From OLB6 sp964493635 (GTDB taxonomy: Bacteria; Bacteroidota; Ignavibacteria; Kapaibacteriales; Kapaibacteriaceae), in assembly GCA_964493635.1 (NCBI GenBank), contig CAZBOW010000035.1:1-16746 (forward strand): 16,746 nt of DNA, written 5' to 3'. The notes below the pieces were generated by a model. The model searched no databases and was not told the origin of the DNA. It saw nothing but the letters and a program-made list of their open reading frames with translations. Position 1 is the first letter of the stretch; each line of letters opens with the position of its first letter. Shown here piece by piece: positions 6,982 to 13,593 of this stretch. The translations under genes and the position numbers were made by a program.

Positions 6982-7760
6982 GCGTCCTCGTAGCGGAAGT
7001 GTTTGATAGCCTCGCCCTCTTCACCGATATGCATCATGGCCTCGATGCCAATGTCCAGATGAAGGTCGGCGTACCGCTCGCTAACGATGCGGTCGCTGGC
7101 CTCGGTCTTGACGCCCTCGGGCACAACGGGTACGTCGCTCACCAGCAGCAGCGCACCGCGTGGAATGCTGTTCTTATGGCCTACGATGAAGATCGTGGCC
7201 GTCTCCATGTCGATGGCAAGCGCGCTCAGGAGTTGAAGACGCTCACGGAAGTCCTCGTCCCATTCCCACACCCGACGGTTCGTTGTGTAGACAACGCCCG
7301 TGCGATACTCCTGCCCCCGAGCCAGGATCTTATCAGACACGAACTTGTGCAGCTTAAACGACGGAAGGGCGGGCACCTCCGGAGGGAAGTAATCATTGCT
7401 GGTACCGTCGCCGCGAATCGCAGCGATGGGGAGCACAAAGTGTCCAATCTCGGTGGATTCCTTGAGCCCGCCGCACTTGCCCAAGAACAGCACGCCCTTA
7501 GGGTTACGGGCGATGAGCAAGTCCATGATCAGTGCAGCGTTGGGGGAGCCGATCCCGTAGTTGATGATCGATAGCCCGTCCTTGTTGGTGGCTGTCTGCA
7601 TCGGTCGGTCCTGGCCGAGAATCGGAACGTCGAATCGTTCTGCAAACGATCGGACAGCAGAAGAGAAGTTCGTTAGAAGGATGTAGTCACCCAACATTCC
7701 CGTTGGTGTACCGGTGTAACGCGGCAGCCAGTTGTGCGCAATCTCTTCCTTGGTTTTCAT
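6978..7760 (-). CDS. amn: AMP nucleosidase, short form
   Basis: 260 residues. It hydrolyses AMP to adenine and ribose 5-phosphate in the cytosol. The sequence shows the nucleoside phosphorylase fold: LFLGKCGGLK at about 92-100, RGDGTSNDYFP at 116-126, the DMETA motif at 184-188 and the SD pair at 208-209 (LLVSDVPVVPEG). It lacks the N-terminal domain of the E. coli enzyme (484 residues), which matches the short Bacteroidota form. The frame is open to 7928, but the protein starts at ATG 7760: AGGAG lies 7 nt upstream, and a TACCTTTG promoter box (7790-7783) lies 22 nt upstream, so the longer version would precede the promoter. The start is divergent from the dihydroorotate dehydrogenase-family gene. 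The PhoD-like phosphatase gene follows with a 4-nt overlap. Confidence 0.92.
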   Translation of the reverse strand: MKTKEEIAHNWLPRYTGTPTGMLGDYILLTNFSSAVRSFAERFDVPILGQDRPMQTATNKDGLSIINYGIGSPNAALIMDLLIARNPKGVLFLGKCGGLKESTEIGHFVLPIAAIRGDGTSNDYFPPEVPALPSFKLHKFVSDKILARGQEYRTGVVYTTNRRVWEWDEDFRERLQLLSALAIDMETATIFIVGHKNSIPRGALLLVSDVPVVPEGVKTEASDRIVSERYADLHLDIGIEAMMHIGEEGEAIKHFRYEDA

Positions 7761-7761
7761 C

Positions 7762-7772
7762 GGAGTACTCCT
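7762..7772 (-). promoter_or_regulatory. Shine-Dalgarno site of amn inside a perfect palindrome
   Basis: On the minus strand AGGAG (7772-7768) precedes ATG 7760 by 7 nt, the clearest Shine-Dalgarno site in this region, and fixes the amn start. It overlaps the perfect 10-bp palindrome GGAGTACTCC (7762-7771), which may be coincidence or may pair in the mRNA. Confidence 0.6.
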
Positions 7773-7782
7773 GGTGGTCGTA

Positions 7783-7790
7783 CAAAGGTA
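7783..7790 (-). promoter_or_regulatory. TACCTTTG -7 box for amn
   Basis: The minus strand reads TACCTTTG, an exact TAnnTTTG match, ending 22 nt before the amn ATG. Initiation 4-7 nt downstream would give a short leader of roughly 16-18 nt that includes the AGGAG site. Unlike its neighbours, this gene appears to have a leader with a ribosome-binding site. Confidence 0.6.
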
Positions 7791-7819
7791 CGGTGGAAAA
7801 TGAAGGAGGTCGGAGAGGC

Positions 7820-7827
7820 TATCTTTG
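7820..7827 (+). promoter_or_regulatory. TATCTTTG -7 box for the dihydroorotate dehydrogenase-family gene
   Basis: TATCTTTG is an exact TAnnTTTG match ending 4 nt before the in-frame GTG at 7832, again predicting a leaderless mRNA. A perfect AAGGAGGT at 7803-7810 lies upstream of the box and would not be transcribed from it. Confidence 0.55.
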
Positions 7828-7831
7828 CCAT

Positions 7832-8947
7832 GTGCCAACACTTCTTGAACGTCTTGTCGCTGCAGAGCATCACCTTCGTCCGCTCGTGGGCCATCTCCCA
7901 CCGGCGCTTGCCGTCCGACTCTTCTCATCTGGACGCACGGCGGTGGCTAAATGGATCGTAGCGCAGCATCCGGTGCACCGTGACCTTCCTGCCGATGGCC
8001 GTGTGGTGGCGTGGGGCCTCGAGTTTGGCATGGGGCTATGGAATGCTGCTGGCATGTTTAAGGATGGTCGGGGCTACGAGCTAGCCGTACGCCAAGGAGC
8101 CGGTGCCTTTGTTGCCGGTACCACCACGTCCCGTCCACGTGCCGGCAATGTGCGGTCTGGGATTCGATGGCCGGCAGCGTCCTATGCGCGATCTGGCAGC
8201 GCATCAAACTGGATGGGGCTGCCAAATCCAGGTCACGAGGTTGTTGCGCGGCGGATTCATAACACCGTTCGCCGTCCGGCCTGCCCTCTGGGTGCCAGCG
8301 TAGCTGCGGAGCCGGGCCTTGATGCCGATGTAGCTATTGCTGAGCTTCTGCATGGGATGCGCCTGTATGAGCAAGCTGGTGTGGATTACTTGGAGGTCAA
8401 CGAGAGTTGCCCCAATACCGAGCATCATGATGTGGCTGATAGTCTGGTGCAGCGTTTGCAGCAGATTAGCGATGGATTTCTGCGCCACCGCACGCGCAGG
8501 CTGCCCGTTGTGGTGAAGTTCTCCGTTGACACCGATCCGCAACAAATCCCGGCCCTGCTTTCGATGCTCATCGATCTGAACTATGATGGGATCATTCTTG
8601 GCAACACCTCCACGGATTACAGCAAACATGCCGCCGCCGTCGATCCGCACGACCGGCCCCTGTACGACTTCTTTACGAAGCAGTTTGGTGGAGGGCTCAG
8701 CGGAGCTCTTGTGCGTCAGGATGCGCAGGATCTGGCTCGCATCGCGCAGCAGACACTCGACTCGATGAAGCCGAGTCGTGAGTTCCATGTTATCCGTTGC
8801 GGAGGTATTGCCCAGGCCTCGGATCTTCGGTCATCGCAGGCCGACGGCCTTCAGCTGCATCAGTGGTACACGGGGTACTACGAAGCCTTCGCGCGGCACG
8901 GGCATGATCTCTATGCCGTTATGGCGCAGCAGGTGTTGCACGGATAG
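7832..8947 (+). CDS. pyrD: Dihydroorotate dehydrogenase-family flavoprotein, class 2-like with active-site Cys
   Basis: 371 residues from the GTG at 7832. Dihydroorotate dehydrogenases oxidise dihydroorotate to orotate in pyrimidine synthesis using FMN. Family landmarks in order: NAAGMFKDG (FMN loop), RPRAGN, NWMGLPNPG, the active-site loop NESCPNT (190-196), VVVKFS, DGIILGNTS, GGLSGALV, RCGGI and QWYTGYYEAF. The first 45 or so residues form a hydrophobic, helical-looking extension like the membrane/quinone domain of class 2 enzymes. The catalytic-base position is Cys193, as in class 1, where class 2 has Ser. Family is clear; substrate and electron acceptor are less so. No ATG is in frame near the N-terminus: GTG 7832 fits the promoter box, and GTG 7793 is the alternative. 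The 3' end overlaps the convergent lipoprotein gene by 29 nt. Confidence 0.8.
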   Translation: MPTLLERLVAAEHHLRPLVGHLPPALAVRLFSSGRTAVAKWIVAQHPVHRDLPADGRVVAWGLEFGMGLWNAAGMFKDGRGYELAVRQGAGAFVAGTTTSRPRAGNVRSGIRWPAASYARSGSASNWMGLPNPGHEVVARRIHNTVRRPACPLGASVAAEPGLDADVAIAELLHGMRLYEQAGVDYLEVNESCPNTEHHDVADSLVQRLQQISDGFLRHRTRRLPVVVKFSVDTDPQQIPALLSMLIDLNYDGIILGNTSTDYSKHAAAVDPHDRPLYDFFTKQFGGGLSGALVRQDAQDLARIAQQTLDSMKPSREFHVIRCGGIAQASDLRSSQADGLQLHQWYTGYYEAFARHGHDLYAVMAQQVLHG

Positions 8948-9254
8948 AATCTCGCTGCATGCGTAGCTGCGTGCTTACGCTATCGTAGAAGCTCTTGAAT
9001 AACTCCGGGCTGGCCGACATCGACCGCAGCGCATCGAAAAATTCTAGCGAATCGTAGCCATGTGCGGCCAGAACAGAGTCGATCTTCTTCTGCACCTGAG
9101 CCGAGTCGAGGCCCGTAGATCGTGCTACGATAACATCGGCATATGTGCGAATGAGTTCTTCATTCGGAATGGTATCGGCGGAGCACCCTGCAAGAAGAAG
9201 CGTGAGCGAACCGGTGATGCCGGCTATTGCTGTTCGAACTCGCGTACCAACCAT
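8919..9254 (-). CDS. Small lipoprotein, DUF4296-like
   Basis: 111 residues starting at ATG 9254. The N-terminus MVGTRVRTAIAGITGSLT followed by LLLAGC is a clear lipoprotein signal with the lipidated Cys24, so the mature protein is a membrane-anchored polypeptide of about 88 residues. The mature part is helical and charged (NEELIRTYADVIVARS, LDSAQVQKKIDSVLAAHGYDSLEFFDALR, SPELFKSFYDSVSTQL). Its pattern resembles the small Bacteroidota lipoproteins grouped as DUF4296, but I cannot verify that here and no function is known to me. The frame is open further upstream to 9317, but only the 9254 start gives a proper signal peptide. The first 31 nt lie inside the NUDIX gene and the last 29 nt are antisense to the dihydroorotate dehydrogenase-family gene. 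No good Shine-Dalgarno site is visible, so translation is probably coupled to the NUDIX gene. Confidence 0.75.
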   Translation of the reverse strand: MVGTRVRTAIAGITGSLTLLLAGCSADTIPNEELIRTYADVIVARSTGLDSAQVQKKIDSVLAAHGYDSLEFFDALRSMSASPELFKSFYDSVSTQLRMQRDSIRATPAAP

Positions 9255-9853
9255 AGCAGTTCGTTTAGGATCATAGCTGTAGCGCCCCAGAGCGGGACCG
9301 TTGGATGAACGTGCCATTGCGGGACCTTAATGGTAAGATCGCCAACGCTACGCGGAGCGAGGCGAAGGGTGGAGGAATCAAGAAACTTCGACAGTGGAAT
9401 ATCGAAAATCTCGGCCACTTCACGCGCAGAAGGCTGGTAGTGGTGCGGTCGTTCAACGACGCCGACCACCGGAACCACCAGCGAATGCGATGGAGGGATG
9501 TAGATCGGTGAGAGCTGTCCCAGTACCAGCACGTCGACGGCAGCAATGCCCGTCTCCTCCTCAAACTCGCGAAGTGCTGCCTGCTGATAGGATTCTCCCT
9601 GCTCGATGCGTCCTCCAGGAAACGAAATCTGTCCTTGGTGGCTTCCCACATGCTGGCTGCGGAGCGTAAAGAGTACTGACAGTTCATCTGCAGATGGCAG
9701 CAGCGGCACCAACACTGCGCTCTGTCGGGCATCGTCCGGCGGTGTGCGCAGCCGCTGTTCATTCCCGGGCAAGGGTGGTAGGAGCTCGCGGTGAGCTTGG
9801 AGGCCCGGCAATGGCTTCTGGAGACGGAGGCGCAGGTAATCGTGAACAGGCAC
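9224..9853 (-). CDS. NUDIX hydrolase, CoA pyrophosphatase-like (NudL/YeaB type)
   Basis: 209 residues from GTG 9853. The full NUDIX box GRIEQGE-x7-REFEEETGI lies at about 81-103, with metal-binding glutamates in REFEEE. Just before it, LFTLRSQHVGSHQGQISFPGG matches, in two overlapping pieces (LFTLRSQHVGSHQ and GQISFPGG), the extra motif of the CoA-pyrophosphatase subfamily (NudL, mammalian Nudt7/8). This predicts cleavage of CoA or acyl-CoA to phosphopantetheine and 3',5'-ADP. The frame also allows TTG 9859, but that codon is part of the putative promoter box TAGATTTG (9864-9857), so GTG 9853, 3 nt after the box, is preferred. The gene is divergent from murE, with 38 nt between starts. Its last 31 nt overlap the start of the lipoprotein gene. 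Subfamily is well supported; exact substrate is inferred. Confidence 0.85.
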   Translation of the reverse strand: MPVHDYLRLRLQKPLPGLQAHRELLPPLPGNEQRLRTPPDDARQSAVLVPLLPSADELSVLFTLRSQHVGSHQGQISFPGGRIEQGESYQQAALREFEEETGIAAVDVLVLGQLSPIYIPPSHSLVVPVVGVVERPHHYQPSAREVAEIFDIPLSKFLDSSTLRLAPRSVGDLTIKVPQWHVHPTVPLWGATAMILNELLWLVREFEQQ

Positions 9854-9856
9854 GTA

Positions 9857-9864
9857 CAAATCTA
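9857..9864 (-). promoter_or_regulatory. TAGATTTG -7 box for the NUDIX gene
   Basis: The minus strand reads TAGATTTG, an exact TAnnTTTG match. Its G is followed by three bases and then GTG 9853. This is slightly closer than at the other genes, so the transcript should start at or a base or two inside the start codon; the alternative TTG start overlaps the box. Confidence 0.5.
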
Positions 9865-9879
9865 CTTTGAAGTTCGCGC

Positions 9880-9886
9880 TATCTTG
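9880..9886 (+). promoter_or_regulatory. Weak -7 box (TATCTTG) for murE
   Basis: TATCTTG is one T short of TAnnTTTG and ends 5 nt before ATG 9892, the same placement as the exact boxes upstream of neighbouring genes. It is supported by position rather than by sequence alone. No Shine-Dalgarno site precedes murE. Confidence 0.35.
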
Positions 9887-9891
9887 CTGCT

Positions 9892-11385
9892 ATGTGGACC
9901 ATCGCTGAACTCTGTGAGCACCTTGTCGATCCTGTTGTAACAGGAATAACGAACCGTGCTGTTCGACGCGTGATCGGTGACTCTCGCCTGGCAGCACCCG
10001 AAGATCTCTTCGTGGCTGTCCGAGGAACAGCGATCGATGGTCACGACATGATTGCCACAGCAGTTGAACGCGGGGCCACGGCCGTGGTGGGCGACCGACC
10101 GATCGATGCCGTGGATATCCCAGTAGGAACGCCCTACATTCAGGTACCGAATTCGCGTCGTGCTCATGCAGCATTGTTGCGAGCCACACGTCCAGAGGTG
10201 CAGGATGCACTTCGTGACCTTGCGTTTCTTGGCGTCACCGGTACCAATGGCAAGACCACCGTAGCCACGGTGCTGGAGCAGGCCTTGCAGCATCTTGGCG
10301 AGCCCGTTGGCTTCTTTGGAACAACGGGCTACCGCTTCGCTGGTGAGGACCGCGTCGCGACGCATACCACGCCCGACGTCGACCAGCTCTACCATCTCAT
10401 CGTGGAAGCCCATCAGCGCGGCGTTCGCACCATCGTGATGGAGGTCAGTTCGCATGCGCTCGATCAGGACCGTGTTGATGGAATCGCCTTCAACGTTGCC
10501 ATCTTCACCAACCTTACGCGCGATCATCTCGACTACCACGAAACCATGGAGTCGTATGCTGCTGCCAAACAAAAGCTATTCTCGAGCCTTGCGCCATCGG
10601 CGGTAGCCGTGCTGTACGGCGACGACTCGTGGTCGTCCTTCATGAAGCGGGATTGTGCCGCGCAGACCATCGTGACCGTTGGACGGGACCCCGGGTCGGT
10701 GGAGAGAATCACCCACGAGGAGTTGGATCTGCAAGGGGCTAGCTATCATGTGGCTGGCATGGATCTCCATGTTCCAATGCTCGGATCCTTCAACGTTGTG
10801 AACACGGCGCTGTGTGCCGTAGCACTGCGGCATCGTGGATGGCCGGCCGATCGCATTGTGCGTGCCCTCGCCGAAGTACGTGGTCCGGTTGGACGGATGC
10901 AGCCGATTGCGCTGCCTGAAGGGTCGATTGCTGTGGTCGATTACGCTCACACGCCCGACGCCTTGGAACAAGCTCTTGGTACGCTTCGACCATATGCTCG
11001 AGCTTCGGGAGGCCGCCTCCACGTGGTATTCGGTTGCGGCGGCGACCGCGACGCGGGGAAGCGTCCGGAGATGGGGCAGATCGCTGCCGCCCATGCCGAC
11101 GAACTATGGATTACGTCCGATAACCCCCGCACGGAAGATCCGGCCGCCATCATCCAGGATGTTGTTGCCGGCATCCCTGCCCAGATCGCCAGCAGTGATG
11201 CCGTGCACGTCGTTGTTGACCGGGCAGAGGCAATTCACGGGGCGCTGCGCTCTGCGTGCTCCCATCCTGGTAGTGTGGTTCTTGTGGCCGGAAAGGGTCA
11301 CGAGCAGTTCCAAGTGATTGGAACCCAGAAGATTCCGTTCAGCGATCACGATGTGATTGCTTCGTTTGGCGCGACGACGTCGTGA
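9892..11385 (+). CDS. murE: UDP-N-acetylmuramoyl-tripeptide synthetase MurE (meso-DAP type)
   Basis: 497 residues, the usual MurE length. It adds the third amino acid to UDP-MurNAc-Ala-Glu in the cytoplasm during peptidoglycan synthesis. The ATP-binding P-loop is GVTGTNGKTT (114-123). The central domain shows EVSSHALDQDRVDGI and NLTRDHLDYHETMESY, then Lys226 in AAAKQKLF, the expected carbamylated lysine. DYAHTPDALE follows. DNPR at 410-413 is the signature for meso-diaminopimelate rather than lysine, so the wall is probably of the standard Gram-negative type. Start ATG 9892 lies 5 nt after a weak TATCTTG box, with no ribosome-binding site. It stands alone here rather than in a dcw cluster, between a divergent NUDIX gene and a convergent outer-membrane protein gene, with a 9-bp tandem repeat directly after its stop. 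Confidence 0.95.
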   Translation: MWTIAELCEHLVDPVVTGITNRAVRRVIGDSRLAAPEDLFVAVRGTAIDGHDMIATAVERGATAVVGDRPIDAVDIPVGTPYIQVPNSRRAHAALLRATRPEVQDALRDLAFLGVTGTNGKTTVATVLEQALQHLGEPVGFFGTTGYRFAGEDRVATHTTPDVDQLYHLIVEAHQRGVRTIVMEVSSHALDQDRVDGIAFNVAIFTNLTRDHLDYHETMESYAAAKQKLFSSLAPSAVAVLYGDDSWSSFMKRDCAAQTIVTVGRDPGSVERITHEELDLQGASYHVAGMDLHVPMLGSFNVVNTALCAVALRHRGWPADRIVRALAEVRGPVGRMQPIALPEGSIAVVDYAHTPDALEQALGTLRPYARASGGRLHVVFGCGGDRDAGKRPEMGQIAAAHADELWITSDNPRTEDPAAIIQDVVAGIPAQIASSDAVHVVVDRAEAIHGALRSACSHPGSVVLVAGKGHEQFQVIGTQKIPFSDHDVIASFGATTS

Positions 11386-11410
11386 GTGTAGTGAGTGTAG
11401 TTCGTGTAGT
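11384..11410. repeat. Tandem 9-bp repeat, three units, between murE and the beta-barrel gene
   Basis: Units are GAGTGTAGT (11384-11392), GAGTGTAGT (11393-11401) and TCGTGTAGT (11402-11410). The array starts within the murE stop codon and ends at the stop codon of the convergent gene, filling the 24-bp gap between the two. No inverted repeat is seen, so it does not look like an intrinsic terminator. Confidence 0.8.
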
Positions 11411-12263
11411 TAGTCTACGCCAATACGAAGTCCAACCTGCCAGACGGTTGTTGGCTGAGCCCCAAGAAGGACTACCTCGTCGAACTGTGTCTCAACGGCA
11501 GCCACAATGCTCCATGCTGCGGATTCCGACACGGCCGAAAGGAAGATTTCTGCTCGTGCATCGTGGGGTGGAAGGGTTGTTTCAGGTGCGCCCGCTCGGC
11601 TGTTCCACATGGGAGCGGCTACGTAGGACGTTGCTCCCAGCCGCCAGCGCTCGGCAAGGCTGTAGCGCCATTGAAGGCGTGCCCATAGCATCGCCTGGAG
11701 GTGTTCCCACGAACCAAGGCTCGCCCACGGCGTACGATAATCCTCGGCCACCACATACCACTCGCCCCCTGCCTGAACACAAAGCTGTCCACCCAGAACA
11801 GCGATGTTCTGTTGAGCCACGGAGATCTTTGGTCCGGAAAGGATGATCACGCGTGTTGTGGGCACGAAGGGGGCTGGATCACCCTCGCGCGCAGGCTCGT
11901 TGTTGTCGATGTCGTGTTTGCAGCGATGGAACCACCCTGCCTGAAGGTATGCATCAGGGACATGGGAAGGACGGATGTGGACGAGGAGTTCTTCCTCCCA
12001 TCGTCCAGACCGCGGATTGAATCCGATGGAGCTGTAGGGATTGGCGGTGAGTTCGTGGTGGAGTTGCAGTGACGTGGTGACGTTGGCCCAGCGGTAGAGC
12101 TCGACGCCGCCATGCAGGCGATACTGCCACGCTTGTTCCTCCAGAAAGGAGCCCCATCCTCGGTATCCCTCGCCGATGAACCACGACGATGCCGCGGGAC
12201 CCTCGGTGGCTGCGCGCATCAGGGGTTCGATGAAGACCGACCGTGACGGACGGATTTGGGCTA
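11410..12263 (-). CDS. Putative outer-membrane beta-barrel protein, N-terminus lost in assembly gap
   Basis: The frame runs from the stop at 11410-11412 up to the run of Ns with no stop, so the gene is 5'-partial; the first Met at 12219 is internal (AQIRPSRSVFIEPL precedes it). The visible part is about 283 residues. It shows repeated short strands with alternating hydrophobic and polar residues and aromatic girdle residues (GGVELYRWANVTTSLQLHHE, EELLVHIRPSHVPDAYLQAG, LWARLQWRYSLAERWRLGAT). It ends VWQVGLRIGVD, the kind of terminal strand read by the BAM machinery. I do not recognise a family; an OmpA-like barrel or a cell-surface porin-like protein are possibilities. Two Cys residues (in HRCKHD and GQLCVQ) are visible. 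It converges on murE with only a repeat between them. Confidence 0.6.
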
Positions 12264-12363
12264 NNNNNNNNNNNNNNNNNNNNNNNNNNNNNNNNNNNNN
12301 NNNNNNNNNNNNNNNNNNNNNNNNNNNNNNNNNNNNNNNNNNNNNNNNNNNNNNNNNNNNNNN
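12264..12363. other. Assembly gap: exactly 100 Ns
   Basis: The run of unknown bases counts to exactly 100, the usual placeholder for a scaffold gap of unknown size. The true distance may be longer or shorter. The start of the beta-barrel gene, its promoter and possibly other genes are hidden here. Short open frames that read across the Ns have no meaning. Confidence 0.95.
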
Positions 12364-12395
12364 TGGAAAAAACCAATAACCTGTAGCCAGATGAG

Positions 12396-12431
12396 GGAGT
12401 TAGCGACGGAGTTAGCGGCGGAGTTAGCGGG
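12396..12431. repeat. Tandem 12-bp repeat, three units, at the 3' end of the isomerase gene
   Basis: Units are GGAGTTAGCGAC (12396-12407), GGAGTTAGCGGC (12408-12419) and GGAGTTAGCGGG (12420-12431). The last unit contains the isomerase stop codon. Because 12 is a multiple of three, each further unit provides another in-frame TAA on the minus strand. The array lies 32 bp from the assembly gap, so it may have more copies inside the gap. Confidence 0.85.
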
Positions 12432-13497
12432 CCTTGGCCAGCGTGGATTTCAACTTCTGGATGACCGGCACCGGCGACGGATCAACGCCGTTGAGCAGCG
12501 CCAGATGATACGAGGTCCAATCACCGAGGTAGATCGCTGTAAACATTCGCGCCAGAAGGGACTTACCCGATCCTTCCACAGTGGTTACGCCCCCTACCGA
12601 TCCCTTAATAATCGACTGCAGAGCATCGAATCGGATCTTGGTTCGGTCATGGTCGTCGTTGTCGCGCAGGAGAATTACCTCAAACGGTTTGGTTTTACCC
12701 TTGGGAAACTGCCATCCGTTGATCTCGTTATGATTCATTTCCGGCAGGACGTTACCAAAGGCTACCTGCTTGGCGTTTTCCTGGATCTGTCCACGCCAGC
12801 GCAGGTTGACGGCCTCCATACGCTCGGACGCAGAGTAGATGACCGGATAGGTTCCGTGCAGTTTCTTGGCTAACACCAGCGCTGGGTTCTTCGCTGCCTT
12901 CGAGGCGTAGGTGTCGCGTACGGCCTCGAGCTCACGAATCAATTCGTTCACGCCACGGGAATTCATCCGCACGCCATGGGCATCAATCATACCGGAACGG
13001 CCCAAGGCCACCAGCAATGGGAAGAAGGAAAACGCCAACGCGCACCGCGGTTGGAAGCCCGGGGGAATATTGATCACGGGTACGCCCCAGGTAACGGCCT
13101 TCTGCTGCAGTGTACCACCGGTGGTGATTGCCAGTGCGCGCATGGTGCGCTTCCGCACCTGATCGAAGGCAGACAGCGTCTCCTCGGTTTCTCCGGAGTA
13201 GCTACTGACAATGATGTTGGTATCACCATTGATCCACTTGGGGGCCGTATACGAGCGGTGCACGGAGATGTCCAGGTGCTCACCCCAATCGGTTGACGCC
13301 AAGAAGCTGCGCAGGAGGTCGCCGCCAATGGCTGATCCACCTAAGCCAAAGATTGCTATGCGGTTAGAAACTGGTGCCTGGCGGAAAATCGGAGCCTGCT
13401 CGCCAATCTCGATTGCCTGCCGAACCTGTTCGGGGAACGAGTACAAAACGCTGAACATGTCCTGTGTGTCGAGCTGAGCAGCCGGATTTCGCGGCAT
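12424..13497 (-). CDS. Bifunctional phosphoglucose/phosphomannose isomerase
   Basis: 357 residues starting at ATG 13497. It interconverts glucose 6-phosphate or mannose 6-phosphate with fructose 6-phosphate, serving glycolysis and nucleotide-sugar supply. Two SIS sugar-binding segments are visible: FGLGGSAIGGD at 50-60 and SSYSGETEETLSA at 98-110. The catalytic pair Glu240 (ENAKQ) and His256 (PEMNHNEINGW) are 16 residues apart, the same spacing as Glu203 and His219 of the Pyrobaculum aerophilum enzyme. The frame is open to 13782, but the Met at 13497 is preferred because CCAGGAG lies just upstream (about 8 nt) and family sequence starts there. The upstream minus-strand region has only a poor -7-like TATTCGTG, suggesting a leader of about 35-45 nt. 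The stop lies in a 12-bp tandem repeat. It is divergent from the MbnP-family gene. Confidence 0.92.
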   Translation of the reverse strand: MPRNPAAQLDTQDMFSVLYSFPEQVRQAIEIGEQAPIFRQAPVSNRIAIFGLGGSAIGGDLLRSFLASTDWGEHLDISVHRSYTAPKWINGDTNIIVSSYSGETEETLSAFDQVRKRTMRALAITTGGTLQQKAVTWGVPVINIPPGFQPRCALAFSFFPLLVALGRSGMIDAHGVRMNSRGVNELIRELEAVRDTYASKAAKNPALVLAKKLHGTYPVIYSASERMEAVNLRWRGQIQENAKQVAFGNVLPEMNHNEINGWQFPKGKTKPFEVILLRDNDDHDRTKIRFDALQSIIKGSVGGVTTVEGSGKSLLARMFTAIYLGDWTSYHLALLNGVDPSPVPVIQKLKSTLAKAR

Positions 13498-13593
13498 AGA
13501 GAGACTCCTGGAGGTAATCCGAGTAAGGGCACGAATATAACCGCATGCGTGACCTATCCAAGGAAAAAAACGTAAAAAATGGACGTGGAGCGC

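Noticed and set aside
7703..7831. N-terminal extension of the dihydroorotate dehydrogenase-family protein up to 7703
   Set aside because: It would overlap the start of amn on the other strand and reads as Cys/Trp-rich sequence with no family similarity; GTG 7832 fits the promoter placement better, though GTG 7793 is not excluded.
7761..7928. N-terminal extension of AMP nucleosidase up to 7928
   Set aside because: The extension lies upstream of the promoter box and of the AGGAG site, overlaps the divergent gene, and has no family-like sequence.
11384..12431. CRISPR array or insertion-sequence ends at the tandem repeats
   Set aside because: Units are 9 and 12 bp, directly adjacent without spacers, and there is no transposase or inverted repeat.
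12256..12873. Open frames that read through the N run
   Set aside because: They depend on unknown bases and are antisense to the isomerase gene.
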